From assembly GCA_040879165.1 (NCBI GenBank), contig JBBDKV010000003.1:1-64000 (forward strand): a stretch of DNA of 64,000 bases. The letters are read 5' to 3'. Shown here piece by piece: positions 33,000 to 43,905 of this stretch (the stretch's first letter is position 1; every line of letters starts with the position of its first letter). The position numbers were made by a program, and so were the translations under genes. Under the pieces are notes generated by a model. That model was not told where the DNA came from. It did no database searches and saw only the letters and a program-made list of their open reading frames with translations. Origin of the DNA: JBBDKV01 sp040879165. GTDB taxonomy: Bacteria; Patescibacteriota; Microgenomatia; UBA1400; PJMF01.

Positions 33000-33719
33000 A
33001 TGAAAAATGTATTACTTTTTATTCAAAATAAGCTTAAAATAATCATTTGGCTGGTATTGCTGATCATTTTGCTGAGTGTTTCAATTTTTCTTTTTATTGG
33101 CTATCGTTCTTCGCAAGCTGAACTAGCCACGTTGCAAGCTCGGTATAGTATCACCGATGAATCACTGTTAGAAGTTGAGAGAAAGCTAGAAATTATTGAT
33201 GAATTAGCAAAGATATATGATGTTCCAAGCGATGAAACACCTTCTGTGGCTAAGGTAACTAATGTCGATGAATTAAAAAATGAGCCATTTTTTGCAAAAG
33301 CAAAAAATGGCGACGTAGTCATTGTCTACCAAAGTATCCAAAAAGCTATCTTATTTGACCCACTAGAGAAAAAAATATTAGATGTTGCTGAAGTGAGTAG
33401 CAGTTCAGCTCAACAACCCAAGGCAGAAATACCAGTAGAGACCAGAGTCGTCGTCTATAATGGTACCACTATCTCAGGTAAGGCAAGCGCAATTGCTCAA
33501 CAGCTGTTAACTGCGTTTCCTCAAATACGTATCACAGATACTGCAAACGCCCAGAATGTGGGTTACGAACAAACCGGAGTTGTGATTCTTAGTGAAACTC
33601 ACCAGTCAGTAGCGCAGGCTATCGCGAGTGAGCTCGGGGCAGCTATCCAAACCATACCTTCAGGAGAACTGGTACCAAGTGAAACAGATATTGTCATTAT
33701 CGTTGGCAGTGATATCTAA
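33000..33719 (+). CDS. Membrane-anchored protein with LytR C-terminal (LytR_C) domain
   Basis: The 239-residue protein has one membrane helix (about 12-35), a coiled-coil stretch (about 38-70) and a C-terminal domain (about 145-239) resembling LytR_C: VVVYNGTTISGKASAIAQQL and a repeat-like second half. LytR_C domains are found on envelope proteins, often next to LCP enzymes, with uncertain binding role. A -10 TATACT ends 11 nt before the ATG. It precedes the large fibre gene by 160 nt and may or may not belong with it. Confidence 0.75.
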   Translation: MKNVLLFIQNKLKIIIWLVLLIILLSVSIFLFIGYRSSQAELATLQARYSITDESLLEVERKLEIIDELAKIYDVPSDETPSVAKVTNVDELKNEPFFAKAKNGDVVIVYQSIQKAILFDPLEKKILDVAEVSSSSAQQPKAEIPVETRVVVYNGTTISGKASAIAQQLLTAFPQIRITDTANAQNVGYEQTGVVILSETHQSVAQAIASELGAAIQTIPSGELVPSETDIVIIVGSDI

Positions 33720-33877
33720 GCGTATTATTTACTCATATAAGATGTACTATTTTTAGGGTAGTATTTTCTATATACTGAATGAATCACTAAATTCCTGGGT
33801 CGAGTATTTTCATTTCCTCAAGAACTCTAATGAAAAATCTAAAAATATCTACCTACCTCAGTCGTTAGAGTGGTTGT

Positions 33878-36800
33878 ATGTATCTAAAAAGTTTAATGCG
33901 ATCAAGTATTAGCAAACTTTCTTCATTTTTTTCTCAGTTGCCCATCAAAGCTTCGGCGCTTGTTCTCGTTCTTTTCGTAGTCACTGTATCAATCACGCTC
34001 AGTTTTGGAACTACCTATCAGGCTTCTGCTCAACAAGCGCCGGAACAAAACCAAGTTGGCTTGATCCCAGGACTACCTGCAATTTTAGGAAACTTTTTAA
34101 AGTTTAATATTCCGATCGTTTTTGAAGACAGAGTCAGCTTTAATGGTGATGTTGAAATAAATGGACAACCACTAACTCCAGGATCTGGTGTCAATTCGGT
34201 CCAAGGACAAACCGGAGCAGTTCTTTTTACCGCTGGCGATGGAATGGAAGTTATCGGCACACAATTGGTCAATACTGATCCTGGTTCTGGACAAAACTTT
34301 TTTCAATCAATCATTGCTGGATCAAATACCTTGCTCGCTACCAGCAATGCTGATCAACTAATTTTTGAAGCAGGCAACGGCATTGCCATTTCAGGATCAG
34401 ACAAGCAGCTTACAATTTCCTCAACTGCAAGCTTTGACCCAACATCCAGTGGTTGGACACGCAGCGGTAACAACTTAACCTTGAGTAATAATGGTGATTT
34501 AGTAGGCATTGGCACCGCCAATCCTTCTGCAAAGTTACACGTAGCAGGAACAGCTACTTTTGATGACACTCTTTCAGCGCTAGGTTCTGTTCAAGTTACG
34601 GGTGATACAGAGCTTGAGAGTGATCTAGCAGTTGGGCAGAATATTGCCGTAGAAGGCAACGCAACCATTTCTGGTACATTAACGAGTAATGGTGCAACGG
34701 TTATATCACCAACGGGCAATCAAGACTCATTAACGGTGCGATCAGGCGGTGGTACAGGAAATATTTTAAATATTACCAATCAAGCAGGAGACGCTTCCTA
34801 TCTCTCAATAGGATCAGATGGATCGTTAACCGCTGGCGGAAGCACCTTGACCAACAGCGGTCTGTTTGCTTCAAGTGGAGCAATACACTTAACCGACGCG
34901 ACTACAGCCTTAGTTGGAACAGCAATTGAGGGTGGCTGGACATTGGGTGACAATACATTTAACTACCGCAGAATAATTAGTGTGACAAACACTGATGAAT
35001 CACTGGCTTTACCAACCCACTATGTGGTGACTGTGACGATAACAGGAACCGATGCTGCGCACATTTTTGACAATACCCGAGAAGATACAAACGATTTTAG
35101 AATTGCCCACTTAACTACTGAGATTCCAAGAAATATTAGTACCTTTACAGCCTCAAACGTTACATTTTCGTTTCAACTTCAATCTTCAATAGCTGCTGAT
35201 ACAGTTTCCGACGATTATCGCATTTTTTACGACAGCGCTGATCTTGAGCAAGCTGCGCCAAACTACTTGGAAGATGAGGTTATTGATACACTAGACAACT
35301 CCCCTGCTAACTGGGCAAGCACTGACGCTACACAATTTCCTGTTTCTTCAGACATTGTAGTCAAGCAGGAGGGTACTGCAGCAATGAAAGTGGAAGCCAC
35401 TAGAGATAATATTGGCAGTTTTAGTTCAGAAGGAGTTGCAGGACTGGATAGTGGTGTAAGTAACTTTGGATTTTTGGTGGAAAATATTCTGGACACTCAG
35501 CGCCTGTACGTAGTTGGAGGTACGACAGATGGCACCTCTGCTGGTGCTCGATCGACGATTTACCATACCAGCATAAACTCAACAAGTGGTGACCCGGAAG
35601 AAGGAGCGCTAGAGGACAATGCGTTGCCAGAAGCAATTAGCGATTCTGCTGTTGCGATGTACACCCCCGTGATTGATGCAGGAACTGGTGAGGATGGGAG
35701 TATCGACTTATCACTCGGTGGTGAAGAAGGAGGGTGTAGTGGTGTTGGGCTCTCTTGGTCTAGTAGCACATGTACAGCCCTCGTTTCTGGCACCTACACA
35801 AGCGAAAAACATTTCCAAAATGCACCCGATGCTGGCACTCATTCTTTTGAGATTTCTTCAGGAACTCACGATGGAAAAATACTGACTATTGTTGGCAATA
35901 CTTCTTCTGATACTGCTCTATTTGACCCTGCTACTGAAACGTATGTGGCAGGACCGGATTTGGGTGATACTGCACTAAGAGGAGCACATGCTTTTGCAAT
36001 TACAACAGGAGATCATGCAGGAAAGACGCTAGTAGTGCTAGGTGGCAACTCTTCAGGCACGCGTGTATATGACCCTGCTACTCATACCTTTAGCGCTGGA
36101 CCAGATTTGGGTGCTAGTGCAGGTTTCGGATCTAACTCATTTGCAATTACAACAGGAGATCATGCAGGAAAGACGCTGACCATTCGTGGGAGTAATAGTA
36201 GTCTGTATGATCCTGCTGCCCATACCTTTAGCGCTGGACCGGATTTGGGTGCTTCTGCACAATACGGATCACATACATTCACAATTCCCTCTGGAGATCA
36301 TGCTGGAAAGATACTGGTGGTGCTGGCTGGTAATACTACTACTACCAACGTATATGATCCTGCTAACCACACCTTTGGTGCAGGACCGGATTTGGGTGCT
36401 ACTGCAAGTAATGGATCACATACATTCACAATTCCCTCTGGAGATCATGCTGGGAAGATGATAACTATTCGTGGGAACACTTCTAATATCACTATGATGT
36501 ATGATCCTGCTACTCATAGTTATAGTGAGGGACCCTCAACCACTTCTAATCCCACAGCTTCTCAGTCAATTACGATTACGAGTGGACCTCAGACAGGCAA
36601 GATCCTGACTTTAGGACAAGGATCTCAGTCATCATTATATGATCCAGCTTCTCATACCTATAGTACTGGACCAAGTCTTGGCACTAGTATTGGTACAGGA
36701 ATGCATGTCATCCAAATATCTTCTGGAGCCCAAGCGGGAAGATATCTAATGATAGGTGCTGGGGGTAATTCAACCAATAGAATCTATAATCCTGACTCGC

Positions 36801-39800
36801 ACACATTTATTAATGCGCCGTCGATAGGTACAACAGTGGGTACCGGAGTTCATTCATTCACTATTCCTAGCGGGGAACATTCAGGCAAGATTATCTTACT
36901 GATAGGAGATGCTAACAGTGAGACTAGACTGTATGATCCCGCTACCCATACATTTTCTGCAGGCCCAGATTTCGGAGGCAATCCAGGTGATGGTGTTCAT
37001 TCTTTTGTAATTCCTTCTGGAGATCATGCTGGAAAAGTATTGGTATTAAGAGGTGCCAATAGTAGTACCACTAGAATATACAATCCAGCTACTCATACCT
37101 TTAGTGCAGGTCCAAGTCTGGGTACAAATGCATATAGAGGAGCGCACTCATTCACAATCACGACTGGAGATCATGCTGGAAAAGTATTGACAGTTAAAGG
37201 TTTCAACACAACTACTACTAGGATGTATGATCCTGCTACCCATACCTATAGTGCAGGTCCAAATTTGAGCGCTAGTGCATATGCTGGAGCGCACGCTCTT
37301 ACAATTACAGCCGGAGCTCAAGCTGGAAAAGCGCTAGTAATTCTGGGCAATAATNNNNNNNNNNNNNNNNNNNNNNNNNNNNNNNNNNNNNNNNNNNNNN
37401 NNNNNNNNNNNNNNNNNNNNNNNNNNNNNNNNNNNNNNNNNNNNNNNNNNNNNNGGCTCAAATACGAGCGTATACGACCCTGCTACCCATACATTTTCTG
37501 CAGGTCCAGATTTGAGTGCTAGCGCAAATTTCGGGGCTCATTCATTTTCAATTACAACAGGAGATCATTCTGGAAAGACACTAGTAGTGCTGGGCAACGA
37601 TGGCTCAAATACGAGCGTATACGACCCTGCTACCCATACATTTTCTGCAGGTCCAGGTTTAGGTGCTAATGCAGACTGGGGAGCACACTCGCTTGCAATT
37701 GGAACAGGTCCAAAAGCAGAAAGCATCTTAACCATTAGTGATGCTAATAAAAGTACAAGAATATACAATCCTGCAACCCATACCTTTTCTGCAGGACCAA
37801 ACCTTATAGATAATGCAAGCACTAGCACCCACACCTTTCCAATTGAATCAGGTCCGCAAGCGGGCAAGTTTGTAACTATGCTCGGTGATTCAACACCCAC
37901 TATTAATGTGTACAATCCTGGTAAAAATGTATTCAATTTTACATCAATTTCCATACCTTCAGGAACGAATTTTACCACTCAAGAAAAATTTTCAGACAAT
38001 AGCGGACCATATCATTCAAAGCTCTACGCCACTAATGATGTTACTATTGCTGGCACCATAAACTTAAATATCAAGGGATATTCTGGAGGCGCAGCAGGAA
38101 CTGCAGGATTTGGACCAGGAGCAGCCGAGGGCTCTACTGGGGGCGGATGTGGTGGCAGCCACGCAGTGAGTGGCGGATTGGGAGGAAATGCTGATTGTAC
38201 GGTAAATAATACTTATACCGTTGATAATGCTGGAAGTGGTGGTAGCGGAGGAGCAAACAGTATTGGGGGAACTGGCGGTGGTGGCATCATGATCAGCAGC
38301 AATGGAACAATTACGGTTACTGCTAGCGGAAGCATTACTGCTAATGGCGGCAATGCTCAAGCATCTGGAGCAAGTAGAGGAGGAGGTGGAAGCGGTGGTT
38401 TAATAAAACTGATAGGAAGTACTGTCACTAACAATGGTACCTTGAATGCTAATGGGGGTGTTGGTGGAGATGGCTCAACAAATGGTGGCGGAGGCGGAGC
38501 TGGTGGCCGTATTGTAATCCAGTATACAAACTCTGTTACTGAGGGCACTATAACAACATTAGGAGGTAGTGCTGGTACTCCTAATGGCTCGGCAGGCAGT
38601 GATGACACACCAAATATAACCAGCACTGATCCTATTATGTATGTATTAGGCGGCAGAAATGCTTCAAATGTTGCTCAATCTACAATCTCTCAAACAAGTA
38701 TTAACTCAGATAACGGTAGTTTAGGTGAATTCACTAATGCAGCTAATGCCCTTCCACAATCTCTCTATGGATTAACTGCTCAGTCGTTAGTGATTGAAAA
38801 CACACCTTTTTTATACGTTCTTGGAGGAAACAATGGCATCGCAGATCAGTCAACGGTGTATAAAATTCCTTTAGGTAGCGCCGGAGCAGTAAATGAAGGT
38901 AGCACTCAAAATCAGACACAACTACCACTTCCTCTTTCCCATCACGCTTCTGTGACAGGTACCGTCAATGATACTCAATACTTATGGGTTGTTGGTGGCA
39001 TCAGTGACGGCACTGCTCAAGATACCATCTACCGCGGGACAATAGATGAAAATGGAGACATAATTGCACTCACTACTGCGGGGCAAGCAACAGTGCCCGT
39101 ACCACTGTATGGCCACTCTGCGTACATGCACTCTATAGAAAACAATAATTATTTGTATATTCTAGGCGGTACTACTACTGGAGGAACCAAGCAATCAGTG
39201 GTGTATAAAGCGACTTTAGATGGTAGTGGCAATGTTTCTGCCATTACTTCAATTGGTCAAGCACAACTTACGACTGCAATTTCAGGACACGCTGCTTTTG
39301 GTTTCACAACTGACAGTGATGATACGCACGCATACCTAGTAGGTGGGGAAACTACCACGCCTCAATCAGCGATTCAAAAAGCTACTGTTAATGCAGATCA
39401 GACAACATATGGTGTATCAAGAACAAATATTCCCGTCACAGATTTGAGCAACAAGAATACCTTGACTTTTTGGACTCACTCTGGCCGCTCTGGATCTTTC
39501 ATGACCATGGAAATAAATACTAGTGAGGGTTGGCAATCTTGCGACTTTTCTGGTTCGTCAAACCTCACCGTTGACACTGCTAATACTTGGGAACAAAAGG
39601 CGTGTGACATTAGTAGCATTTCTCCAAGAAGTGCGGTGACAGGAATTCGCTTTAAACTCACTTCTTCACATACCTCATCTTTTACGGTTCGCATAGATGA
39701 GATTGAAACGCTTACTGCTCTTTTTTCTGGCAGTGCTGCCACTTCCGCTAACTCTACTGCCTTACTTGGTGCCGCCGATCTCACGCTCAACGCTCAAGGT

Positions 39801-40547
39801 TCTGGAGCAATAAAACTTAATTATGACCCAATTGATTCCTTGGCAGGTGGTGGTGGGTTAGCTGTCTATGATGGAGGTGATACCTCAGTCTTTTCTGTTG
39901 ATGGTGAAGGTGATGGCTACGTGTCCAACTCAATGGGTATTGGTACAACTGATGTTGGTGAGCATACATTCTATATTGCTGGTGGAACAGCGTACTGCGA
40001 TCAAAGTAGTTGTTGGCTTGACGCCTCATCACGTGATTTGAAAACAAATATTGAACAGCTTTCTGATACCGATATGACCTCAGTTTCAGATGAGATTAGA
40101 AACACAAATGTATATTTTTATAATCGTATTGAGGATCCAGATGGATTGCAGTATCTAGGAGTGATAGCTGAAGAAGCACCTTCATGGATTACAACACCAG
40201 ACAAAAAAGCAATATCTGCTTCTGCGTTTGCCAATTTTTTATTAGCTGGTTTGAAATCTCTGCAAAACGATATTGATGAAATGAAAACTATGATGCAGTT
40301 AGAAGAATATTCACAATCAGGTGAGTCAGCTCCCTCTCAGAACCTGCCTGGTGTTGCCATACTAGAACCTGGAGAAAACAGCGTGCTTGTTGGTGGGCCG
40401 TATATTGCAGAAGACGCTCAAATATTTCTGACTCCTGAAGAGCCAATAGTTGTTTCAGCAAAAAGAGTCAATGGCGTTACATTTGAAATCAGAACCAAAG
40501 AAACAGTACAGGAGTCAGTCACGATACACTGGTGGATTGTCAATTAA
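33878..40547 (+). CDS. Giant exported fibre-like protein with kelch/YDP repeats and S74 chaperone domain, interrupted by an assembly gap
   Basis: One gene of more than 2,200 codons spans a 100-N gap; the frame differs by one phase across the N run, so the true gap length is not 100. In order: a signal anchor (about residues 20-50); a tail-fibre-like region with VGIGTANPSAKLHV; the first half of a beta-sandwich domain (about 35270-35500); a kelch-type motif; at least 13 repeats of about 46 residues (YDPATHTFSAGPDLG type, 35830-37930); a Gly-rich beta region with GGGCGGS (38080-38560); more kelch motifs (YVLGG); the second half of the beta-sandwich (39410-39720); and SSRDLKTNIEQL...YLGVIAEEAP, a peptidase S74-like intramolecular chaperone near 40030-40260. 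S74 domains trimerise phage and surface fibres. The protein is probably a trimeric surface adhesin. Confidence 0.85.
35830..37930 (+). repeat. Tandem coding repeats of about 46 codons
   Basis: At least ten units before and three to four after the gap share the core (V/L/I)YDPATHTFSAGP followed by a G-x-HSFxIxxGDHAGKxLxV strand pair, the pattern of a beta-propeller blade. The units vary in DNA sequence, but the 54 bases at 37455-37508 recur nearly unchanged at 37601-37654. Confidence 0.85.
37355..37454. other. Assembly gap of 100 N
   Basis: A run of exactly 100 N lies inside the tandem-repeat part of the fibre gene. Both flanks are in an open frame and encode the same repeat, but the frames agree only if the real length is not 100. 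The number of repeats is therefore unknown. Confidence 0.98.
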
Positions 40548-40548
40548 G

Positions 40549-41349
40549 ATGAAACGCATACCTACCCTCCTATTTGTGTTGTTATTAGCTAGCATAGTAG
40601 GTTTTTTCTATGCTAGCCAACCAGTATTGGCCCAGACAGATGTAGGTACTGGTTTAGCTCATACTTTTCAAATTAATGAACCTGTTAGCTCGGGAGATAT
40701 TATTGTTGTTAAAGACGCTCAATACATGAAAAGCGCTGAACCCTACAGCGCTGATGTAGTTGGAGTAGTAGCAGAAAGACCAGCGGTAGTGTTTGTGGCA
40801 GATGATGGGCAGGGAACACCAATGCTCAAAGCCGGCATCACGAATGTCAAAGTTAGTATGAGTAATGGCGAAATACGTGTTGGAGATTATATTACTACCT
40901 CACAAATTTCAGGAGTAGCCATGAAAGCAACAAAGTCAGGATTTGTAATTGGTGTGGCAGAGGGAAATTTTTCAACCAGTAATCCAGAGGAAATCGGCTT
41001 GCTACCAGTTAATTTACAATTCAACTATATGGATTTATCTCAAGGTACTGGTGGAGTTGACAGCGATCTACAACGCAGTCTTTGGGATATCTTAAGTTTA
41101 AATCGTTTGGCTGCATCTGAAAGTCCCGGACAAATGCTCAAGTACACGGTTGCAGCATTACTCTTAATAGCATCGTTTGGTTTTGGTTTTTATATTTTTG
41201 GTCGAACCGCCAACAAAGGCATTGATGCCATAGGCAGGAATCCTTTGGCTGGTAAATTAATCGGTTTCAGCGTGGTACTCAATGTCGTACTGACAGTAGT
41301 TATCATTGGAGCTGGCGTCGGCCTCTCATATTTAATAATAGTTTTCTAA
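40549..41349 (+). CDS. Exported protein with fibre-type domain and C-terminal subunit-c-like membrane hairpin
   Basis: The start at 40549, 1 nt after the fibre stop, gives 266 residues with a signal peptide (about 4-28). The outer part (30-170) has the pattern GEIRVGDYITTSQISGVAMKA and GFVIGVAEG, as in domains next to S74-type fibre tails. The last 74 residues form two membrane helices around AIGRNPLAGK, closely like the RNPEAAGK loop of ATP synthase subunit c, with a GFGFYIFG glycine pattern in helix 1. Helix 2 has no Asp or Glu; the residue 18 after the loop Pro, where the ion-binding acid normally sits, is Val. It precedes the b-subunit gene by 12 nt. The c homology is an inference. Confidence 0.7.
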   Translation: MKRIPTLLFVLLLASIVGFFYASQPVLAQTDVGTGLAHTFQINEPVSSGDIIVVKDAQYMKSAEPYSADVVGVVAERPAVVFVADDGQGTPMLKAGITNVKVSMSNGEIRVGDYITTSQISGVAMKATKSGFVIGVAEGNFSTSNPEEIGLLPVNLQFNYMDLSQGTGGVDSDLQRSLWDILSLNRLAASESPGQMLKYTVAALLLIASFGFGFYIFGRTANKGIDAIGRNPLAGKLIGFSVVLNVVLTVVIIGAGVGLSYLIIVF

Positions 41350-41361
41350 AAGGTCAATCAT

Positions 41362-41985
41362 ATGCAAGAATCATTACTACTGACTTTACTCATACTAACC
41401 AATGTGGCGTTGTTTTTAACGGCAGCAACTTGGCTATTCTTTCTTTTCAGAAGAGAAAAAAATGTTCGAGTACTAGTAACAATAGCAGAAAAAAAAGCAG
41501 AAGAAATTATAACAGCTGCACTAGAAAAGGCAGCAAAAACTGTTACAGATGCTGAATATCTAGAAAAATCTTTAAAAGAAAAACTTGAAAAAAGTGTCGA
41601 AATAGCAGCTACTACCATTACTGATGAAGGCAAACAAAGTGCTGAAGCACTCGCCGGAGCATACTCAACGGCCTCAAAGAATGCAGCAGCTACCCTCGAA
41701 GACCAAGCAGTAGCAGCTTTTTCTAAAGTAGCTCAAGATTTGAGTACAGAAAGCAACGAAGTCCGCCGTCAATTAGATGAAATTGTTGCGTCAGAACATA
41801 CAAAGTTGGTTACTGAATTAACAGAATACAAAGCTGAGAGGAAACAAGAGTTTGAGCAGGAGTTGAGGAAAAAAATTCAAGTAATTATTACAGAGTTACT
41901 GCCCTATCAAATAACCATTGCTGACCAAGAAAAGTTACTAGTAGCAGCTATTAAAAAAGCCCATGCTGAAGGGTTATTTAACTAA
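41362..41985 (+). CDS. atpF: ATP synthase b-subunit-like stalk protein
   Basis: The 207-residue protein has one N-terminal membrane helix (about 5-28) and a long charged, mostly helical region rich in Ala, Glu and Lys, as in the peripheral stalk b subunit. It is longer than typical b (about 156-170). The C-terminal part (ITELLPYQITIADQEKL) would meet delta. The position before delta and alpha supports the call. The stop overlaps the delta start (TAATG). It lacks other marks, as b sequences are poorly conserved. Confidence 0.75.
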   Translation: MQESLLLTLLILTNVALFLTAATWLFFLFRREKNVRVLVTIAEKKAEEIITAALEKAAKTVTDAEYLEKSLKEKLEKSVEIAATTITDEGKQSAEALAGAYSTASKNAAATLEDQAVAAFSKVAQDLSTESNEVRRQLDEIVASEHTKLVTELTEYKAERKQEFEQELRKKIQVIITELLPYQITIADQEKLLVAAIKKAHAEGLFN

Positions 41986-42440
41986 TGACATACTCTCTTT
42001 CTCAAGCCCTGCCCACCACTACAGCCTTAACTAATTTTCAACAAAAATTGGCTGACGCTAAGAAACTAACCTTTCGTATTGATTTTGATTCAGAGAAAAT
42101 CCTAGCCAGTAGTTTCTCTCCAGCAGAGCGCAAAGTATTAGAACAACACTGTAGTCAACACAAATTATCGCTCGAATCAACTCATTTGCCCAAGACACTG
42201 GATGTCGTTTCAGACTATATAACCAAAATTCCAGAACTAACAATTACTATGGCGGTGGAACCGAACAAATCAATTATTCAAACTCTGAGTGAATTGCTGC
42301 ATGTTCAGCTGAAAAAAGCAGTTGTGCTTACTTTTAGAATTGACACAAGCATTGTAGCCGGTGCCAAACTAGAGTTTCAAGGCAAAGTTCAGTCGCATAC
42401 CATCGCCAATACTATTGAAAAAGTGTTTTATGAAAAATGA
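41985..42440 (+). CDS. atpH: ATP synthase delta-subunit-like protein
   Basis: The 151-residue protein is somewhat shorter than standard delta (about 175). The C-terminal half matches the OSCP pattern: VLTFRIDTSIVAGAKLEFQGKV, comparable with the vDxsLiGGvvv strand pair, then a final helix IANTIEKVF. The N-terminal helical domain is reduced. It would join the peripheral stalk to the top of the alpha subunits. It overlaps the alpha start by 11 nt. Confidence 0.78.
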   Translation: MTYSLSQALPTTTALTNFQQKLADAKKLTFRIDFDSEKILASSFSPAERKVLEQHCSQHKLSLESTHLPKTLDVVSDYITKIPELTITMAVEPNKSIIQTLSELLHVQLKKAVVLTFRIDTSIVAGAKLEFQGKVQSHTIANTIEKVFYEK

Positions 42441-43905
42441 TTACAATAGCTATCTGCAAACTATTAAAGAATTTGGAGAAGTTGAGCAGGTCAAGCATCC
42501 ATTAATTTATTTATCAGGATTGCCAAATGCCCGTCCAATGGAAACGATTGTTTTTGAAACCGGTGAAGTCGGACACATTTTATCCTTAAATGAAGACACT
42601 ATTGAAGCGACAACTTTTTCTCGCCAATCGGTAAAAATTGGCACTAAAGCTGCTCGAACAAATACGTTTTTTCAAGTACCAGTAGGCAACAATGTGCTTG
42701 GAAAAATAGTTGATCCTACTGGCCAACTGCGTTCAAGCACACAATCATGGTCCGCAGATGAGTACCGAGATGTAGAAGGGGGTCGAGCCTTGCTACAAGA
42801 GCGGTCAAAAATTACTAAACCGTTATTTACCGGGGTAAGCATCATTGATCTGATGTTGCCATTAGGCAGTGGACAACGGCAAATGATCGTTGGTGATCGT
42901 CAGACTGGGAAAACCTCGATACTGCTTTCAATACTGACCACTCAAGCACGACTCGGAAGTATTATTGTCTATGCAAGTATTGGCAAAGAACAATCAGAGA
43001 TTAGTCGTATTAGTCAATATTGTCAAAATGCCGGAGTGTTAAAGCAGACGGTAATCGTAGCATCATCTGCCAGTGATTCACCAAGTCTAGTAGATATGAC
43101 ACCGTATACAGCTATGACTATCGCTGAATATTTTAAGGATCAAGGTAAGGATGTGGTCTTGATTTTAGATGATTTAACTACTCATGCTCGATATTATCGA
43201 GAGTTAGCGCTTTTGGGCAAACGCTTTCCAGGGAGAGATTCATATCCAGGAGATATTTTTTATAAACACGCTCGATTGCTCGAAAGAGCTGGCAACTTTG
43301 TACAAGGAAAAAAGAACGTTGCCATTACTTGCTTACCGGTTTCTGAGACCATAGAGGAAAGCCTCACTGATTACATCACATCAAATCTAATTGGTATTAC
43401 GGATGGTCATTTTTTATTCAGTCAAGAAGCTTTTAATCGTGGACGGCGTCCAGCCATAGATCTTTTTTACTCAGTTACTCGAGTCGGGAGGCAAACACAA
43501 CAAACGGCAATCCGAGAACTCAATCATCAGCTGATGCGCCTACTCTCTGATTATGAGAAAGCCCTTAAGTTTGCCCATTTTGGCGCAGAACTCATTGAGG
43601 AAACAAAACAACTACTGCATACTGGCAGCCTGACTCATGCGTTTTTTGAACAGCGTACAGGAGTGGATGTACCTCAGGCTGTGCAAACGATAGCAGTCGG
43701 TTTAATTTTGTTGAAGGCTTTTGATGACCTAAATCCAGATGATATTGCGAGCATCCGTCAATCTCTAACTGAAGCCTATCAACAGGATAAAGCTTTTCAA
43801 AAGCAAGCCACCGAACTCTTAACAGCAGCAACTAGTGATGAGTTTCTAACACAGCTAGATGCAAATAAAGAATCGATACTCAAAATATGCAAACCAAAAA
43901 ATTAA
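42430..43905 (+). CDS. atpA: F1-type ATPase alpha subunit
   Basis: The start at 42430 (491 residues) overlaps the end of delta; an in-frame ATG five codons earlier is less likely. The P-loop GDRQTGKT is at about 155-162, LILDDLTTHA is the Walker B region, and the arginine finger is kept in SVTRVGRQTQ. The C-terminal helical domain is complete (FAHFGAELIEETKQLL). The N-terminus is short, so the segment that normally binds delta is reduced. The subunit is divergent but looks functional in an alpha3beta3 ring. Confidence 0.92.
   Translation: MKNDYNSYLQTIKEFGEVEQVKHPLIYLSGLPNARPMETIVFETGEVGHILSLNEDTIEATTFSRQSVKIGTKAARTNTFFQVPVGNNVLGKIVDPTGQLRSSTQSWSADEYRDVEGGRALLQERSKITKPLFTGVSIIDLMLPLGSGQRQMIVGDRQTGKTSILLSILTTQARLGSIIVYASIGKEQSEISRISQYCQNAGVLKQTVIVASSASDSPSLVDMTPYTAMTIAEYFKDQGKDVVLILDDLTTHARYYRELALLGKRFPGRDSYPGDIFYKHARLLERAGNFVQGKKNVAITCLPVSETIEESLTDYITSNLIGITDGHFLFSQEAFNRGRRPAIDLFYSVTRVGRQTQQTAIRELNHQLMRLLSDYEKALKFAHFGAELIEETKQLLHTGSLTHAFFEQRTGVDVPQAVQTIAVGLILLKAFDDLNPDDIASIRQSLTEAYQQDKAFQKQATELLTAATSDEFLTQLDANKESILKICKPKN

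Noticed and set aside
25390..33000. Prophage or integrative element with complete functions
   Set aside because: No integrase, phage structural or replication genes are present; only a short tRNA-end duplication was found.
35263..35793. Antisense frames within the fibre gene
   Set aside because: They mirror the repetitive, low-complexity coding strand and show no protein-like features or start signals.
37512..40547. A separate gene beginning at 37512 after the gap
   Set aside because: The frame is open from the first base after the N run and encodes the same repeat as before it; the ATG is just an artefact of the gap.
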